Origin: an uncultured Collinsella sp.
GTDB taxonomy: Bacteria > Actinomycetota > Coriobacteriia > Coriobacteriales > Coriobacteriaceae
DNA length: 35,357 bases
Assembly (NCBI GenBank): GCA_900542175.1
Contig: UQNC01000018.1
Coordinates: 1 to 35,357 of the forward strand
Direction: 5' to 3'
Part shown: piece by piece, positions 24,530 through 33,073 of the stretch
Layout of the letters: each line of letters starts with the position of its first letter
Position numbering within the stretch: the first letter of the stretch is position 1
Translations under genes and position numbers: made by a program
Notes under the pieces: model-generated
What the model was told of the DNA's origin: nothing
Seen by the model: only the letters and a program-made list of their open reading frames with translations
Database searches by the model: none

Positions 24530-24676
24530 TTGCCCGGCGCGGGCGGGGAGCGGCGCGGAATTAAGTTTATCGCGAGTTCCGCACGCAAAGGAAAGCACTA
24601 AATGTGCTTTCCGTCTTGCGCAGGACTGTAGAGCAGGAAACTTAATTCCGCGCCGCTCCCCGCCCGCGCCGGGCAA
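24530..24676. repeat. Long hairpin with ACTAAATGT centre, copy 2
   Basis: Perfectly complementary 39-base arms (24530-24568 and 24638-24676), very GC-rich outside and AATTAAGTTT inside, enclose 69 bases with an inner perfect stem GGAAAGCAC-TAAAT-GTGCTTTCC (24590-24612) and a CGCAA/TTGCG pairing around it. It lies nine bases upstream of the importer -35 and before the methyltransferase gene. Confidence 0.85.
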
Positions 24677-24787
24677 ACGTCGTTGGACTTATCGCTGACA
24701 TGAAATGGCCGCTTGCATATCGTCCACTAGCTTGGCACGGTACAATTGCTTCGGACTTTTCTTTTTCTTTAATAGTGGAGTTAATTC

Positions 24788-26221
24788 ATGGCAGAATCTC
24801 GTGCGGAGCGTAAGGCTCGTCGTGCTTTGATCGAGGCGGCTGAGGGGTCGGAAGAGAAAAAATCTTCTAAGAAATCCAAGTCGTCTCAGGATGCGAAGGG
24901 CAAGGTTAAGACCAAGCGTTCTGGCTCTCGTCAGGGCGGGGATAAGGCGCCTCACGTTCGCTCCAAAGGCTCGCGCAAGGATTCGGCTCAGCCTGCGCGT
25001 AAGGCCGTGGATCCCAAGTCTCCCTGTTCGATCATGAAAGCTTGTGGTGGGTGTACGGCACTCAATCGTCCTTATAAGAAGCAGTTGGCGGCCAAGCAGG
25101 CTGCTATGGAGGAGCTGTTTGCTGAGCTCTGCGAGCGCGAGGGCATTAGCGTCGACCCCATTCGCGGTATGGGAGTCACCCTGGGAGACCCGGGTAAATA
25201 TCCTGCGCCGCGTGGTTTTCGTCATAAGGCTGCCACTCCGTTTGCTCCCGGCAAAGAGGGCGCTGTCCGCTGCGGCTTTTTTGAACGTGGGACGCACAAA
25301 ATCGTCGCCGTTCCCAAATGCCCCGTTGAGGCGCCGGGCGCTCGTCAGATTCTCAACGGCATCGCTCGCGAGGCCGAACGTCTGCATATTCCCGCCTTTA
25401 ACGAAGACAAGCATCTGGGACTGCTTCGCTATGCCGTCGTTCGCTGCGGCTGGCGCACCGACCAGATTATGGTCACCCTCGTGACCGCTCAGCGCGACCT
25501 GCCGCATGCGCAGGAGTTCTTTGAGGCTGTCGCCGCACTCGATCCGCATATCGTCACCGTCGCTCAGAACATCAACGGTCGCCCCGGCAATGCCATCTTG
25601 GGTGAGGAGACTCGTATCGTCTATGGCGCCGAATGCATGCGCGACCAGCTGCTCGGCTGCGAGTTCGATATCTCCCCCACCGCGTTCTATCAGACCAATC
25701 CGCAGCAAACCGAGCTGCTCTATCGACTTGCCATTGACGGCATGGACCTGCAGCAGGGTGACATTCTTATGGACGCTTACTGCGGCAGCGGAACCATCGG
25801 CCTGTGCGCCGCGAAGGATGCCCAGGACAAGGGCATCGGCATTATGCTGCTCGGCGTGGAGCGCAACCCGGCGGGCATTGCCGACGCACGTCGCAATGCC
25901 GAGCTCAACGGCCTCACCCGCAGCGCTTGGTTTATGGCCGACGACGCCACCGATTACATCCTGGACGCCGCCGACAACAACGAGCGGATCGATGTCCTTT
26001 CCATCGACCCGCCGCGCGCCGGCTCCACCCCCGAGTTCCTCGAAGCCGCCTGCGCACTCAAGCCGCGCCGCATCACCTATATCAGCTGCAACCCTGTGAC
26101 CCAAGAGCGCGACCTGCACCAGCTCCTCGACGGAGGCTATCGCCTGCTCAAGATCACGCCTGTCGACATGTTCCCCCATACCGACCACACCGAAACCGTA
26201 GCGGTCCTCGAGCGCCGCTAA
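24788..26221 (+). CDS. 23S rRNA (uracil-5-)-methyltransferase, RumA/RlmD type
   Basis: A 477-aa SAM-dependent RNA m5U methyltransferase. Residues 1-78 are a Lys/Arg/Ser-rich, probably disordered extension that could bind RNA; no TRAM domain is seen. The [4Fe-4S] ligands are Cys80, Cys86, Cys89 and Cys178 (C-x5-C-x2-C as in RumA). SAM is held by DAYCGSGTIGL (329-339) after AFYQTNPQQTE; DPPRAGS (408-413), the catalytic Cys434 in YISCNP and the base Glu469 complete the site. Whether it modifies one or two rRNA positions or tRNA cannot be read. GGAG precedes ATG 24788. The first third uses more T-ending codons (CGT, TCT, GCT) than the rest. Confidence 0.93.
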   Translation: MAESRAERKARRALIEAAEGSEEKKSSKKSKSSQDAKGKVKTKRSGSRQGGDKAPHVRSKGSRKDSAQPARKAVDPKSPCSIMKACGGCTALNRPYKKQLAAKQAAMEELFAELCEREGISVDPIRGMGVTLGDPGKYPAPRGFRHKAATPFAPGKEGAVRCGFFERGTHKIVAVPKCPVEAPGARQILNGIAREAERLHIPAFNEDKHLGLLRYAVVRCGWRTDQIMVTLVTAQRDLPHAQEFFEAVAALDPHIVTVAQNINGRPGNAILGEETRIVYGAECMRDQLLGCEFDISPTAFYQTNPQQTELLYRLAIDGMDLQQGDILMDAYCGSGTIGLCAAKDAQDKGIGIMLLGVERNPAGIADARRNAELNGLTRSAWFMADDATDYILDAADNNERIDVLSIDPPRAGSTPEFLEAACALKPRRITYISCNPVTQERDLHQLLDGGYRLLKITPVDMFPHTDHTETVAVLERR

Positions 26222-26251
26222 TCCACCCCGGTAGATTTTCGAGACAAGAAA

Positions 26252-26277
26252 GGGGGCGGCCCGTCTGGACCGCCCCC
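26252..26277. terminator. Bidirectional terminator between methyltransferase and PHP genes
   Basis: Stem GGGGGCGG with CCGCCCCC, followed by TTC on + and, on the minus strand, by TTTCTTG. Lies between convergent genes. Confidence 0.75.
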
Positions 26278-26299
26278 TTCGCTTGGTTTATGAACTCCG

Positions 26300-27121
26300 C
26301 TACATCCCCTTGCGCAGGTCACACACGCCGGCTGCCGCCATCTCGCGCAGCAGCGTCTCGCGGTCGCGCGTCACGATCAAATCCAGCGGGAAGTGAATCT
26401 CGTCGAGCATCTTGCGCGCGTGATCGAGCTTGCCAATGGCCATGCCAATGTGGGCATCGGTCGACACGCCAATACCCACGCCCAGCTCGGCGCAGCGCTC
26501 GGCGATCTTGCGGCATACGGCCCAATGCTCAGTGTCGACACCGTGTTCAAGACTATGGTTGTTGATCTCGATGATCTTGTGCTTGGCCTTGGCCGCCAAC
26601 AGCACCTCATCGATATCGAACGGCACGCCCGAACGACCCGCATGCCCAAGCATGAACACCTTGGGGTGCTCCAGGGCATTGATGTACATCTGGGTCGTTT
26701 GGGCGAGCGTCGCGCCTTCGGCAAACTGCGGGTTATGCACGCTTGCCACCAAATAATCCAAATTACGCGTCACCAAATCGAACAGCGAATGCTCACGACT
26801 ATACGAATCGCCGGCGATATCGAGCGAAACGGGAATGTCTTCGCCAAACAAGCTGCCGTCCAGCGAAACGATATCAGCCTCGGCACCACGCAGCACCAGC
26901 ACGCCGCTCCAAATGCGCGGCCAGATATCCTGGTTAATAAAGAATTGGAAACTGCGCAGGTCATTGGGACAAGGCGTAACCATCGAGCTTAAATGATCGG
27001 CGGAACCGAGCACCTGAAGGCCGCGCTCCGCCGCCCAATAGATGTTCTCCTCGATGGTTGAGTACGCATGCGCAGAGAACATCGTATGAGTATGAATATC
27101 ACAAGAAAGAAGGTAGGGCAT
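26300..27121 (-). CDS. PHP-domain phosphatase (YcdX-like)
   Basis: A 273-aa metal-dependent phosphoesterase of the PHP family, YcdX type, with a trinuclear metal site; substrate unknown. The motifs are in order: DIHTHTMFSAHAYSTIEENI (first), LGSADH, the Glu/His region GAEADIV, VASVHNP, LGHAGR, IEINNHS, and the C-terminal VSTDAHI. ATG at 27121 is preceded by AAGGAG at six bases; the frame's earlier ATGs at 27265 and 27151 lack one. It lies downstream of the aminotransferase but behind a terminator, so is probably separately expressed. Confidence 0.9.
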   Translation of the reverse strand: MPYLLSCDIHTHTMFSAHAYSTIEENIYWAAERGLQVLGSADHLSSMVTPCPNDLRSFQFFINQDIWPRIWSGVLVLRGAEADIVSLDGSLFGEDIPVSLDIAGDSYSREHSLFDLVTRNLDYLVASVHNPQFAEGATLAQTTQMYINALEHPKVFMLGHAGRSGVPFDIDEVLLAAKAKHKIIEINNHSLEHGVDTEHWAVCRKIAERCAELGVGIGVSTDAHIGMAIGKLDHARKMLDEIHFPLDLIVTRDRETLLREMAAAGVCDLRKGM

Positions 27122-27221
27122 CGGGTCTCCTTGTCCAGTATGGCCGTCGCGTATATTCATTGTACGCATAGCTTTCGGCAGTCGTAAAACTGCTTCATCC
27201 CAATCACACAACGGCATAGAC

Positions 27222-27253
27222 AACGGGGTCTGGCTTAAAACCAAACCCCGTTT
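27222..27253 (-). terminator. Terminator after the aminotransferase
   Basis: Stem AACGGGGTCTGG with CCAAACCCCGTT, one mismatch, loop CTTAAAA, 28 bases past the aminotransferase stop. No long T-run. Confidence 0.55.
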
Positions 27254-27280
27254 CACGTAAAACATTGTAAGCAGAGCGCT

Positions 27281-28471
27281 TTACTTTCGACGATATTCGT
27301 CGGCCAGCTGCTTCCAGGCAGGCAGAGAGTTGACGATTGTCTCATAGCTCACGCAGTAGCCCAGGCGGAACCAGCCCGGCATGCCAAAGCTATCCGAAGG
27401 CACCGCGAGCAGCTCATGCTTCTTCGCGCGCTCACAGAACGCATTCGCATCGGACTCCAGCGCTTTCACCCATAGGTAGAACGCGCCATCCGGCTCAACA
27501 TAGGTGTAGCCGTACTCCGCTAGTGCATCGGTAAGCGCGGTGCGGTTGCGAGCATAGGCCTCGACATCGCTCGGTTCATCAATGCAGTCGATGATTACAC
27601 GCTGGAAGAGCGCCGGTGCACACACGAAGCCCAGCGTACGGGCGGCACCGGCAACGGCGGGCATTAGACGAGCTGCCTGAGGATTCGTATTGGGAACCAG
27701 GATCCACCCGACGCGCTCGCCCGGTAGCGAAAGCGACTTGGAATACGAGTAGCACACGATGGTGTGCTCGTAGATCGAAGGCACCCAAGGCACCTCGGCG
27801 CCATAGACAATCTCGCGATACGGCTCATCAGAGATGAGCATAATCGGATTCTCGGGATCGCGCTGAGCGTTGGCCTCGCGCAGAACATTGGCCAGTCGCG
27901 TCAGCGTGTCGCGTGTATATACGGCACCGGTCGGATTGTTGGGCGAGTCGATGATGACGGCAGCCGTCTTATCGGTAATCGCCTTGAGCACGTTACTCAC
28001 GCTCAGCTGGAACGTATCTTCATCGGCGAGCGCCTCAACACACGTGCAGCCGGCCTTCTCAATCCACACGCGATACTCCGGAAAGTACGGGGCGATAACA
28101 ACAACCTCATCGCCCGGGTTCGTAACGGCGTTGAGCGTGCAGGTGAGCGAAGCCGCGGCACCCACCGTCATAAAGACGTCCTTGCCCTCATAGCTCGTGC
28201 CAAAGCGACGGTTGAGCGAGTCGGCGACGGCCGCTCGACATTGCGGCAGACCCGGCGCAGGCGTGTATCCATGCAGCTGGTCGCTCGGCAGCTCCAATGC
28301 CTTCTTAATGGACTCAGCAACAGCAGCGGGCGCCGGAACACTCGGGTTGCCCAGCGAAAAATCGAATACGTTCTCCGCACCGATCTGTGCCTTGCGCTCA
28401 AGGCCATAGCTAAAAATCTCACGGATGATGGAGCTTTCCGCACCGCGAGCATACATAGTTTCGTTGATCAT
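27281..28471 (-). CDS. PLP-dependent aminotransferase, class I/II (AspB-like)
   Basis: A 396-aa fold-type I aminotransferase resembling the AspB-like group that begins MINETMYARGAESSIIREIF. The N-terminal DFSLGNPSVPAPAAV, PNNPTGAVYT with the PLP-ring Asp/Asn contacts, SDEPYREIVYG, and the Schiff-base Lys in SYSKSLSLPGERVGW are visible; the substrate Arg lies in the C-terminal FRLGYC. It should transaminate aspartate, alanine or aromatic acids; the specificity is not determined. AAAGGGG precedes ATG 28471; the longer frame to 28513 is less likely. A 64-bp hairpin (28527-28590) lies upstream. Confidence 0.92.
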   Translation of the reverse strand: MINETMYARGAESSIIREIFSYGLERKAQIGAENVFDFSLGNPSVPAPAAVAESIKKALELPSDQLHGYTPAPGLPQCRAAVADSLNRRFGTSYEGKDVFMTVGAAASLTCTLNAVTNPGDEVVVIAPYFPEYRVWIEKAGCTCVEALADEDTFQLSVSNVLKAITDKTAAVIIDSPNNPTGAVYTRDTLTRLANVLREANAQRDPENPIMLISDEPYREIVYGAEVPWVPSIYEHTIVCYSYSKSLSLPGERVGWILVPNTNPQAARLMPAVAGAARTLGFVCAPALFQRVIIDCIDEPSDVEAYARNRTALTDALAEYGYTYVEPDGAFYLWVKALESDANAFCERAKKHELLAVPSDSFGMPGWFRLGYCVSYETIVNSLPAWKQLADEYRRK

Positions 28472-28526
28472 CTGTTCCCCTTTCGCATAGGCGCTATTGT
28501 ACGCTTTAGCCAACTAGAGCACCACA

Positions 28527-28590
28527 ATGTTGATTGGGGACAGACTTAAATGCGTGAAAACGCTCATTTAAGTCTGTCCCCAATCAACAT
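28527..28590. repeat. GGGACAG-core hairpin, copy 6 (long form)
   Basis: Perfect 26-base arms (28527-28552 and 28565-28590) around CGT-GAAA-ACG plus two unpaired bases. Unlike the other copies the GGGGACAG motif lies inside both arms, so it appears once in each orientation. It starts 56 bases upstream of the aminotransferase start. Confidence 0.85.
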
Positions 28591-28601
28591 ATCGCTCAAA
28601 A

Positions 28602-28636
28602 GAAAAAGCCTCCACAGGTTTCCCCGCAGAGGCTTT
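28602..28636 (-). terminator. Terminator after ftsH
   Basis: Stem AAAGCCTC with GAGGCTTT (28605-28612 / 28629-28636) followed on the minus strand by TTTCTTTT, eleven bases past the ftsH stop. Confidence 0.85.
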
Positions 28637-28647
28637 CGCTACAAGAA

Positions 28648-30786
28648 CTATTTGTCGGCGTCGGTGTTGCCGTCAGCGTTGACAGCATTGCCATCACCGG
28701 CATCATCGGATGCGGCTTCGGCATCCTCCCGCATGGCCGCCTGCGCAAAGGCCGCAGCATCAGCCGCCAGCTCCTCCTCGCTCATGCGAGGCGAGCACTT
28801 CTTGGTCGGCATGCCGGCCGCCTTGGCGTTGCGCTCCTCCTTGGCCGCCAGGATATCGCCCTCGCGCTCAAGGTAAGCATCCCACTCGTTGTCGAGCAGG
28901 GCGTTCACGGCGTTGCCTTCGACGGTCTCGCGCTCAAGCAGCACCTTCGCCATCAGATCGAGCTGATCGCGACGGGCATCCAAAATCTCGACCGCACGGC
29001 GATGGGCTTCGCGCATGATGCGCTGAACCTCGATATCGATGCGGCGCGCCGTCTCCTCGGAATAATCCTGGTGATCGGCGTAATCGCGGCCCAGGAACAC
29101 CTGATGCTGCGCCTCGCCAAACACCTGCGTGCCCAGTTCCTCGCTCATGCCCAGACGCGTGACCATCTCGCGCGCCATCTTGGTCGCGCGCTCCAGGTCG
29201 TTGCTCGCGCCCGACGTGATGTCGTCGCACATGAGCTCCTCAGCAACGCGACCGCCCAAGAACACGGCAAGCTCATCGAGCATCTCGTTCTTGGTCTTGA
29301 GGAAGTGATCCTCCTGCGGAAGCTGCAGTGTGTAGCCCAGAGCCTGGCCACGGCTGACAATCGAAATCTTGTGAACCGGATCGGAGTGCTCCAGGATATG
29401 ACCCACCAGGGCATGACCGCTCTCGTGGTAGGCAATCGTGGTGCGCTCGGCTTCGGTCATCACGCGACCCTTGCGCTGCGGTCCGGCAATCACGCGCTCC
29501 ATCGACTCCTCGACCTCGTCCATCGAGATCACGGAACGATGGCGGCGAGCAGCCAAAAGCGCAGACTCATTGAGCAGGTTCGCCAGATCGGCGCCGGTAA
29601 AGCCAACGGTCATCTGGGCGAGCTTCTCAAACTTAACGTCCTCGTCCATCGGCTTGTTCTCGGCATGCACGCGCAAGATCTGCTCGCGGCCCTTCACGTC
29701 CGGACGGTCGACCGTAACCTGACGGTCAAAACGGCCGGGACGCAGCAGCGCCGGGTCCAAAATATCGGGGCGGTTGGTCGCGGCGATCAGGATGACCGAC
29801 TCGCTTTCCTCAAAACCGTCCATCTCGACCAGCAGCTGGTTGAGCGTCTGCTCGCGCTCGTCGTGGCCGCCGCCCAAACCGGCTCCACGCTGACGTCCCA
29901 CGGCATCGATCTCGTCAATAAAGATGATCGACGGAGCCTGAGACTTGGCCTCCTTAAAAAGGTCGCGCACGCGGCTGGCGCCGACACCCACGAACATCTC
30001 GACAAAGTCAGAGCCCGAGATACTAAAGAACGGCACGCCCGCCTCGCCGGCAACGGCCTTGGCCAGCAGGGTTTTACCGGTACCCGGAGGGCCCACCAGC
30101 AAAACGCCGCGCGGAATCTTGGCACCCAGCTTGCGATAGCGGTCCGGATCGCTCAAAAAGTCGCGGATCTCCTCGAGCTCTTCGACTGCCTCGTCCACGC
30201 CGGCAACGTCCTCGAACTTGACCTTGGGGCGCGTGGCCTCGTTGGTCTTGGCGTTGGTCTTGCCAAACTGCATGTTCCTATTATTGGCGCCCATCATCTG
30301 GCGCATAAAGTAGAACATGATGGCGATCAGGGCAATCGTCGGAAGCACACTCATCGCCAAGTCGCCCCAAAAATCGGGATCGTTGGTGTTGACGATGTAC
30401 TTGGTATCGGGGTGCTCCGCCATGAGCTCGGCAAGCGAATCGGAACCGACATAGGTCGAGGAAAAGCTCTTGAGCTCGCTCGTGTCGCCCTTGTCCTTTT
30501 TCGTCTTCCAGTAATGACCCGTCACGCTTCCGTCCTGAACCGTATAGGTCAGATCTTCGACGCGATCCTGCTTGATGGCGCTGACCATCTCACTCGTCGC
30601 GAGCTTTACGGTATTGCTGGAGTTGGCAAAGCCGGAGCCCATGTTAAAGAAGGCGTAACCCAGGAGCGCGCAAGCCAAAAGAAAATACAGCCAGCCCGTA
30701 CGCGTGGGCTTCTTGCCTCCGAGCATCCCCGGGATCTTTGGGTCCCGGGGAGTCTGGGAATTGTTGTCGTTACGGTCGTCGGGCAT
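28648..30786 (-). CDS. ftsH: ATP-dependent zinc metalloprotease FtsH
   Basis: A 712-aa membrane-bound AAA+ protease that extracts and degrades misfolded membrane and regulatory proteins as a hexamer. Two membrane helices are seen, about 31-48 and 146-161, with an external domain between. The AAA module has Walker A GPPGTGKT (232-239), Walker B IIFIDEIDA, the pore loop MFVG and the arginine-finger region RPGRFDR. The zinc site is HESGH (454-458). The C-terminus from about 670 is acidic and Ala/Asp-rich. ATG at 30786 follows the hpt stop by one base (TAAG-ATG), with GGAGG inside the end of hpt, so the two are coupled. Last gene of the tilS-hpt-ftsH cluster. Confidence 0.97.
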   Translation of the reverse strand: MPDDRNDNNSQTPRDPKIPGMLGGKKPTRTGWLYFLLACALLGYAFFNMGSGFANSSNTVKLATSEMVSAIKQDRVEDLTYTVQDGSVTGHYWKTKKDKGDTSELKSFSSTYVGSDSLAELMAEHPDTKYIVNTNDPDFWGDLAMSVLPTIALIAIMFYFMRQMMGANNRNMQFGKTNAKTNEATRPKVKFEDVAGVDEAVEELEEIRDFLSDPDRYRKLGAKIPRGVLLVGPPGTGKTLLAKAVAGEAGVPFFSISGSDFVEMFVGVGASRVRDLFKEAKSQAPSIIFIDEIDAVGRQRGAGLGGGHDEREQTLNQLLVEMDGFEESESVILIAATNRPDILDPALLRPGRFDRQVTVDRPDVKGREQILRVHAENKPMDEDVKFEKLAQMTVGFTGADLANLLNESALLAARRHRSVISMDEVEESMERVIAGPQRKGRVMTEAERTTIAYHESGHALVGHILEHSDPVHKISIVSRGQALGYTLQLPQEDHFLKTKNEMLDELAVFLGGRVAEELMCDDITSGASNDLERATKMAREMVTRLGMSEELGTQVFGEAQHQVFLGRDYADHQDYSEETARRIDIEVQRIMREAHRRAVEILDARRDQLDLMAKVLLERETVEGNAVNALLDNEWDAYLEREGDILAAKEERNAKAAGMPTKKCSPRMSEEELAADAAAFAQAAMREDAEAASDDAGDGNAVNADGNTDADK

Positions 30787-30787
30787 C

Positions 30788-31336
30788 TTACGAATAAACC
30801 TCCGGTTTCAAAATGCCCAGATACGGAAGGTTGCGATAGCGCTCGGCATAGTCGAGGCCGTAGCCCACCACAAAGGCATCGGGGCAATGGGTTCCAACAT
30901 ACTTGGGCGTGACGGCCGAGACGCGGTCCTCAACGTCCTTCCACAGGAAGGCAGCGACCTCCAGCGAGGCGGGCTTACGGCTCTCGAGATTCTTCATCAG
31001 GTACTTGAGGGTCAGGCCCGAGTCTAGAATGTCCTCGACAATCAGCACGTCGCGACCACGGATGTCGATATCCAGGTCCTTAATGATACGCACGATGCCC
31101 GAAGACTTCACACCGTCGCCATAGCTCGAAACAGCCATGAAATCGATGTTGGTCGGCAGCTCGATCTTGCGCATCAGGTCGCCCATAAAGACCACGGCGC
31201 CGCGCAGGACCGCAATCAGCACCAGATCCTTACCCGCGTAGTCGCGAGTAATCTGCTCGCCTAGGCGAGAGACGATACCGTCGATATCCTCCTGCGTAAA
31301 CAGAACCTTCTCGATATCCGGATGTTGAGAAGCCAT
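30788..31336 (-). CDS. hpt: Hypoxanthine phosphoribosyltransferase
   Basis: A 182-aa purine salvage enzyme that joins hypoxanthine or guanine to PRPP, giving IMP or GMP. The PRPP-binding loop VLIVEDILDSGLTLKYL, the early LRGAVVFMGDLMRKI, the flexible-loop Ser-Tyr in VSSYGDGVKSSG and the C-terminal DAFVVGYGLDYAERYRNLPYLG are all standard. AAAGGG precedes ATG 31336. The order tilS-hpt-ftsH is widely conserved in Gram-positive bacteria. A gap of 147 bp to tilS could hold a separate promoter (TAGAAT near 31393) but the -35 is not convincing. Confidence 0.96.
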   Translation of the reverse strand: MASQHPDIEKVLFTQEDIDGIVSRLGEQITRDYAGKDLVLIAVLRGAVVFMGDLMRKIELPTNIDFMAVSSYGDGVKSSGIVRIIKDLDIDIRGRDVLIVEDILDSGLTLKYLMKNLESRKPASLEVAAFLWKDVEDRVSAVTPKYVGTHCPDAFVVGYGLDYAERYRNLPYLGILKPEVYS

Positions 31337-31483
31337 GACAACCCTTTCTTGTGCTTATCGCCCACGCACCGCCGCATGGACGCGAACTACACATTCTAGC
31401 AGCGCACGGGGTATATTTACCAGCACGTGCGCCATCAGCGCGGGAATACCGTCAACGTCGCACAGAATAGCTGGCGCGAAGCG

Positions 31484-33025
31484 CTATTCCGCATCGACCA
31501 CACGAAGCAGATATGCCACGCGCGTTGCGGCCGTGCATTTAAAACGCTCGTCCGCGCGAACGCCCGCGACCCATACTACGGCACCTCCCGGAGCCGTTCT
31601 TACCACGGGTACGCCAGAGCGGTCTGAAACAGGAATGCGCGCCTCGTTTAACAGGTCTGACACTTTCTTGCTTCGGCCGTTCATCCCCAACGGGCACATC
31701 ACGTCTCCCGGCACAGGGCTATCCACCCACAGGCGCGCCGATCGTGCCTCGGTGGGGATCTCCCCGCGCGAGCCGGCTAACATCCGCTCGCCATCGCGGT
31801 CGGCAAACCCCAGGGCCGCCGCATCCACCAAGGCCGCAACCTTTCCGGCAGCAGCAAGCTCGCGGGCACGGTGCACGATATCGCACCCCGGCTCCACAGC
31901 CATCGGCTCCGCTGTCAGCATATGCCCCGCCCCCAGCGGCAGACAACCGGGAACGGAGATCCAATCGGCCACTAAACCCTCGCGCGCCGCCGGGGCCTTG
32001 AACGCCAGCATGCCAAACTCCACACGGGCATCAATTCCCGCAGGAAGCGTAACCGAGCCCGAGCCCGCAGCGACGCAGGCGAGCACGCGCTCCACGTGCC
32101 GCATCTCCGGTCGCGCGTCGGGATCGATGCGCTTAATCGCCAACCGCACGATACGCCGTGCAATCACAACCTCAGCGGCGGCAAGACGGCGCGCATCGAG
32201 CACCAGTGCGCCCGCCGCTTCCTTGCGCAGGCAGCTTCGAAACGCCTGTGCCGAAAGCTGGGAAAGAAAGGCGTCTTCGTCGCCCAGAATTTCGCAAGCG
32301 GCGCCAATCGTCTTACAGACGCTCGCGTTGCGCCGTGCCACCACCGGCATCACCCGATGGCGTACATAGTTGCGCAGGTACGAAACGTCCTCGTTGCTTT
32401 CATCTTCCCGCCATGGCTGACCGTGCACCTGCAGATAGCTCACGAGCTCATCGTGCGTGAGGTCGAGCAAGGGGCGAACCACAATGTTCCGACGGCGCGG
32501 AATGCTCGATAGACCCGCGGGACCCGACCCTTTAATGGCATTCATCAAAAATGTTTCCGCGCGGTCCGACGAAGTATGCGCGGTACAGATACGAGCCGCC
32601 GTCCGCGGTGCGCCCGATTCAGCACAAAGTTCGCGAACATATCTCCGTGCCGCGGCATAGCGCACCTCGCGAGCCGCAGCCTCGATATTGCCCGATTCGT
32701 CATCAAAATAGGCATGCTCAACACACAGCGGCAAGCCGTATTGCGCGCACAGGTCACGTACAAAGGCCTCGTCGCCATCGGATGCCTCCCCGCGCAGATG
32801 ATGGTTTACATGCAGCACGTGCAATCGCTCGCGCGCAATGGGAGCGACGCCGCGCCCGTCCTGGATATCCAGCTTTGATGTGCAAGCCATAAGGAGCAGC
32901 GCCGTCGAGTCCGCACCGCCTGATACCATGAGCACTACGGGGGCAGCGGCCCGCCGCGTTGCCAGGGCGCTCTTATCCGTCCTCGGCGCGGCATGATGTC
33001 CATAGTGCTGAGATACCGTTGGCAT
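31484..33025 (-). CDS. tilS: tRNA(Ile)-lysidine synthetase
   Basis: A 513-aa PP-loop ATPase that attaches lysine to cytidine 34 of tRNA-Ile2, changing AUG to AUA decoding; essential in nearly all bacteria. The PP-loop is SGGADS (35-40), followed by HVNHHLRGEASDGDE, the TAHTSSDRAETFLM block and GPAGLSSIPRRRNIVVRPLL. Residues beyond about 230 form the tRNA-binding domains and the C-terminal PLGMNGRSKKVSDLLNEARIP segment is typical. GGAGG lies before ATG 33025. First gene of the cluster, divergent from the WalJ-type gene 48 bp away; TACAAT lies on the minus strand in that gap. Confidence 0.95.
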   Translation of the reverse strand: MPTVSQHYGHHAAPRTDKSALATRRAAAPVVLMVSGGADSTALLLMACTSKLDIQDGRGVAPIARERLHVLHVNHHLRGEASDGDEAFVRDLCAQYGLPLCVEHAYFDDESGNIEAAAREVRYAAARRYVRELCAESGAPRTAARICTAHTSSDRAETFLMNAIKGSGPAGLSSIPRRRNIVVRPLLDLTHDELVSYLQVHGQPWREDESNEDVSYLRNYVRHRVMPVVARRNASVCKTIGAACEILGDEDAFLSQLSAQAFRSCLRKEAAGALVLDARRLAAAEVVIARRIVRLAIKRIDPDARPEMRHVERVLACVAAGSGSVTLPAGIDARVEFGMLAFKAPAAREGLVADWISVPGCLPLGAGHMLTAEPMAVEPGCDIVHRARELAAAGKVAALVDAAALGFADRDGERMLAGSRGEIPTEARSARLWVDSPVPGDVMCPLGMNGRSKKVSDLLNEARIPVSDRSGVPVVRTAPGGAVVWVAGVRADERFKCTAATRVAYLLRVVDAE

Positions 33026-33073
33026 TCGCTTCCTCCTCTATTCGTCCGCACTCATTGTATCCTTTGGAATCTT

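Noticed and set aside
24689..26188. Open - strand frame of 499 codons opposite the methyltransferase
   Set aside because: Antisense shadow; the + strand gene has all catalytic motifs of its family and a ribosome site.
29002..30912. Open + strand frame of 636 codons opposite ftsH
   Set aside because: Antisense shadow of ftsH; composition is His/Arg-rich and it extends into hpt without any gene signal.
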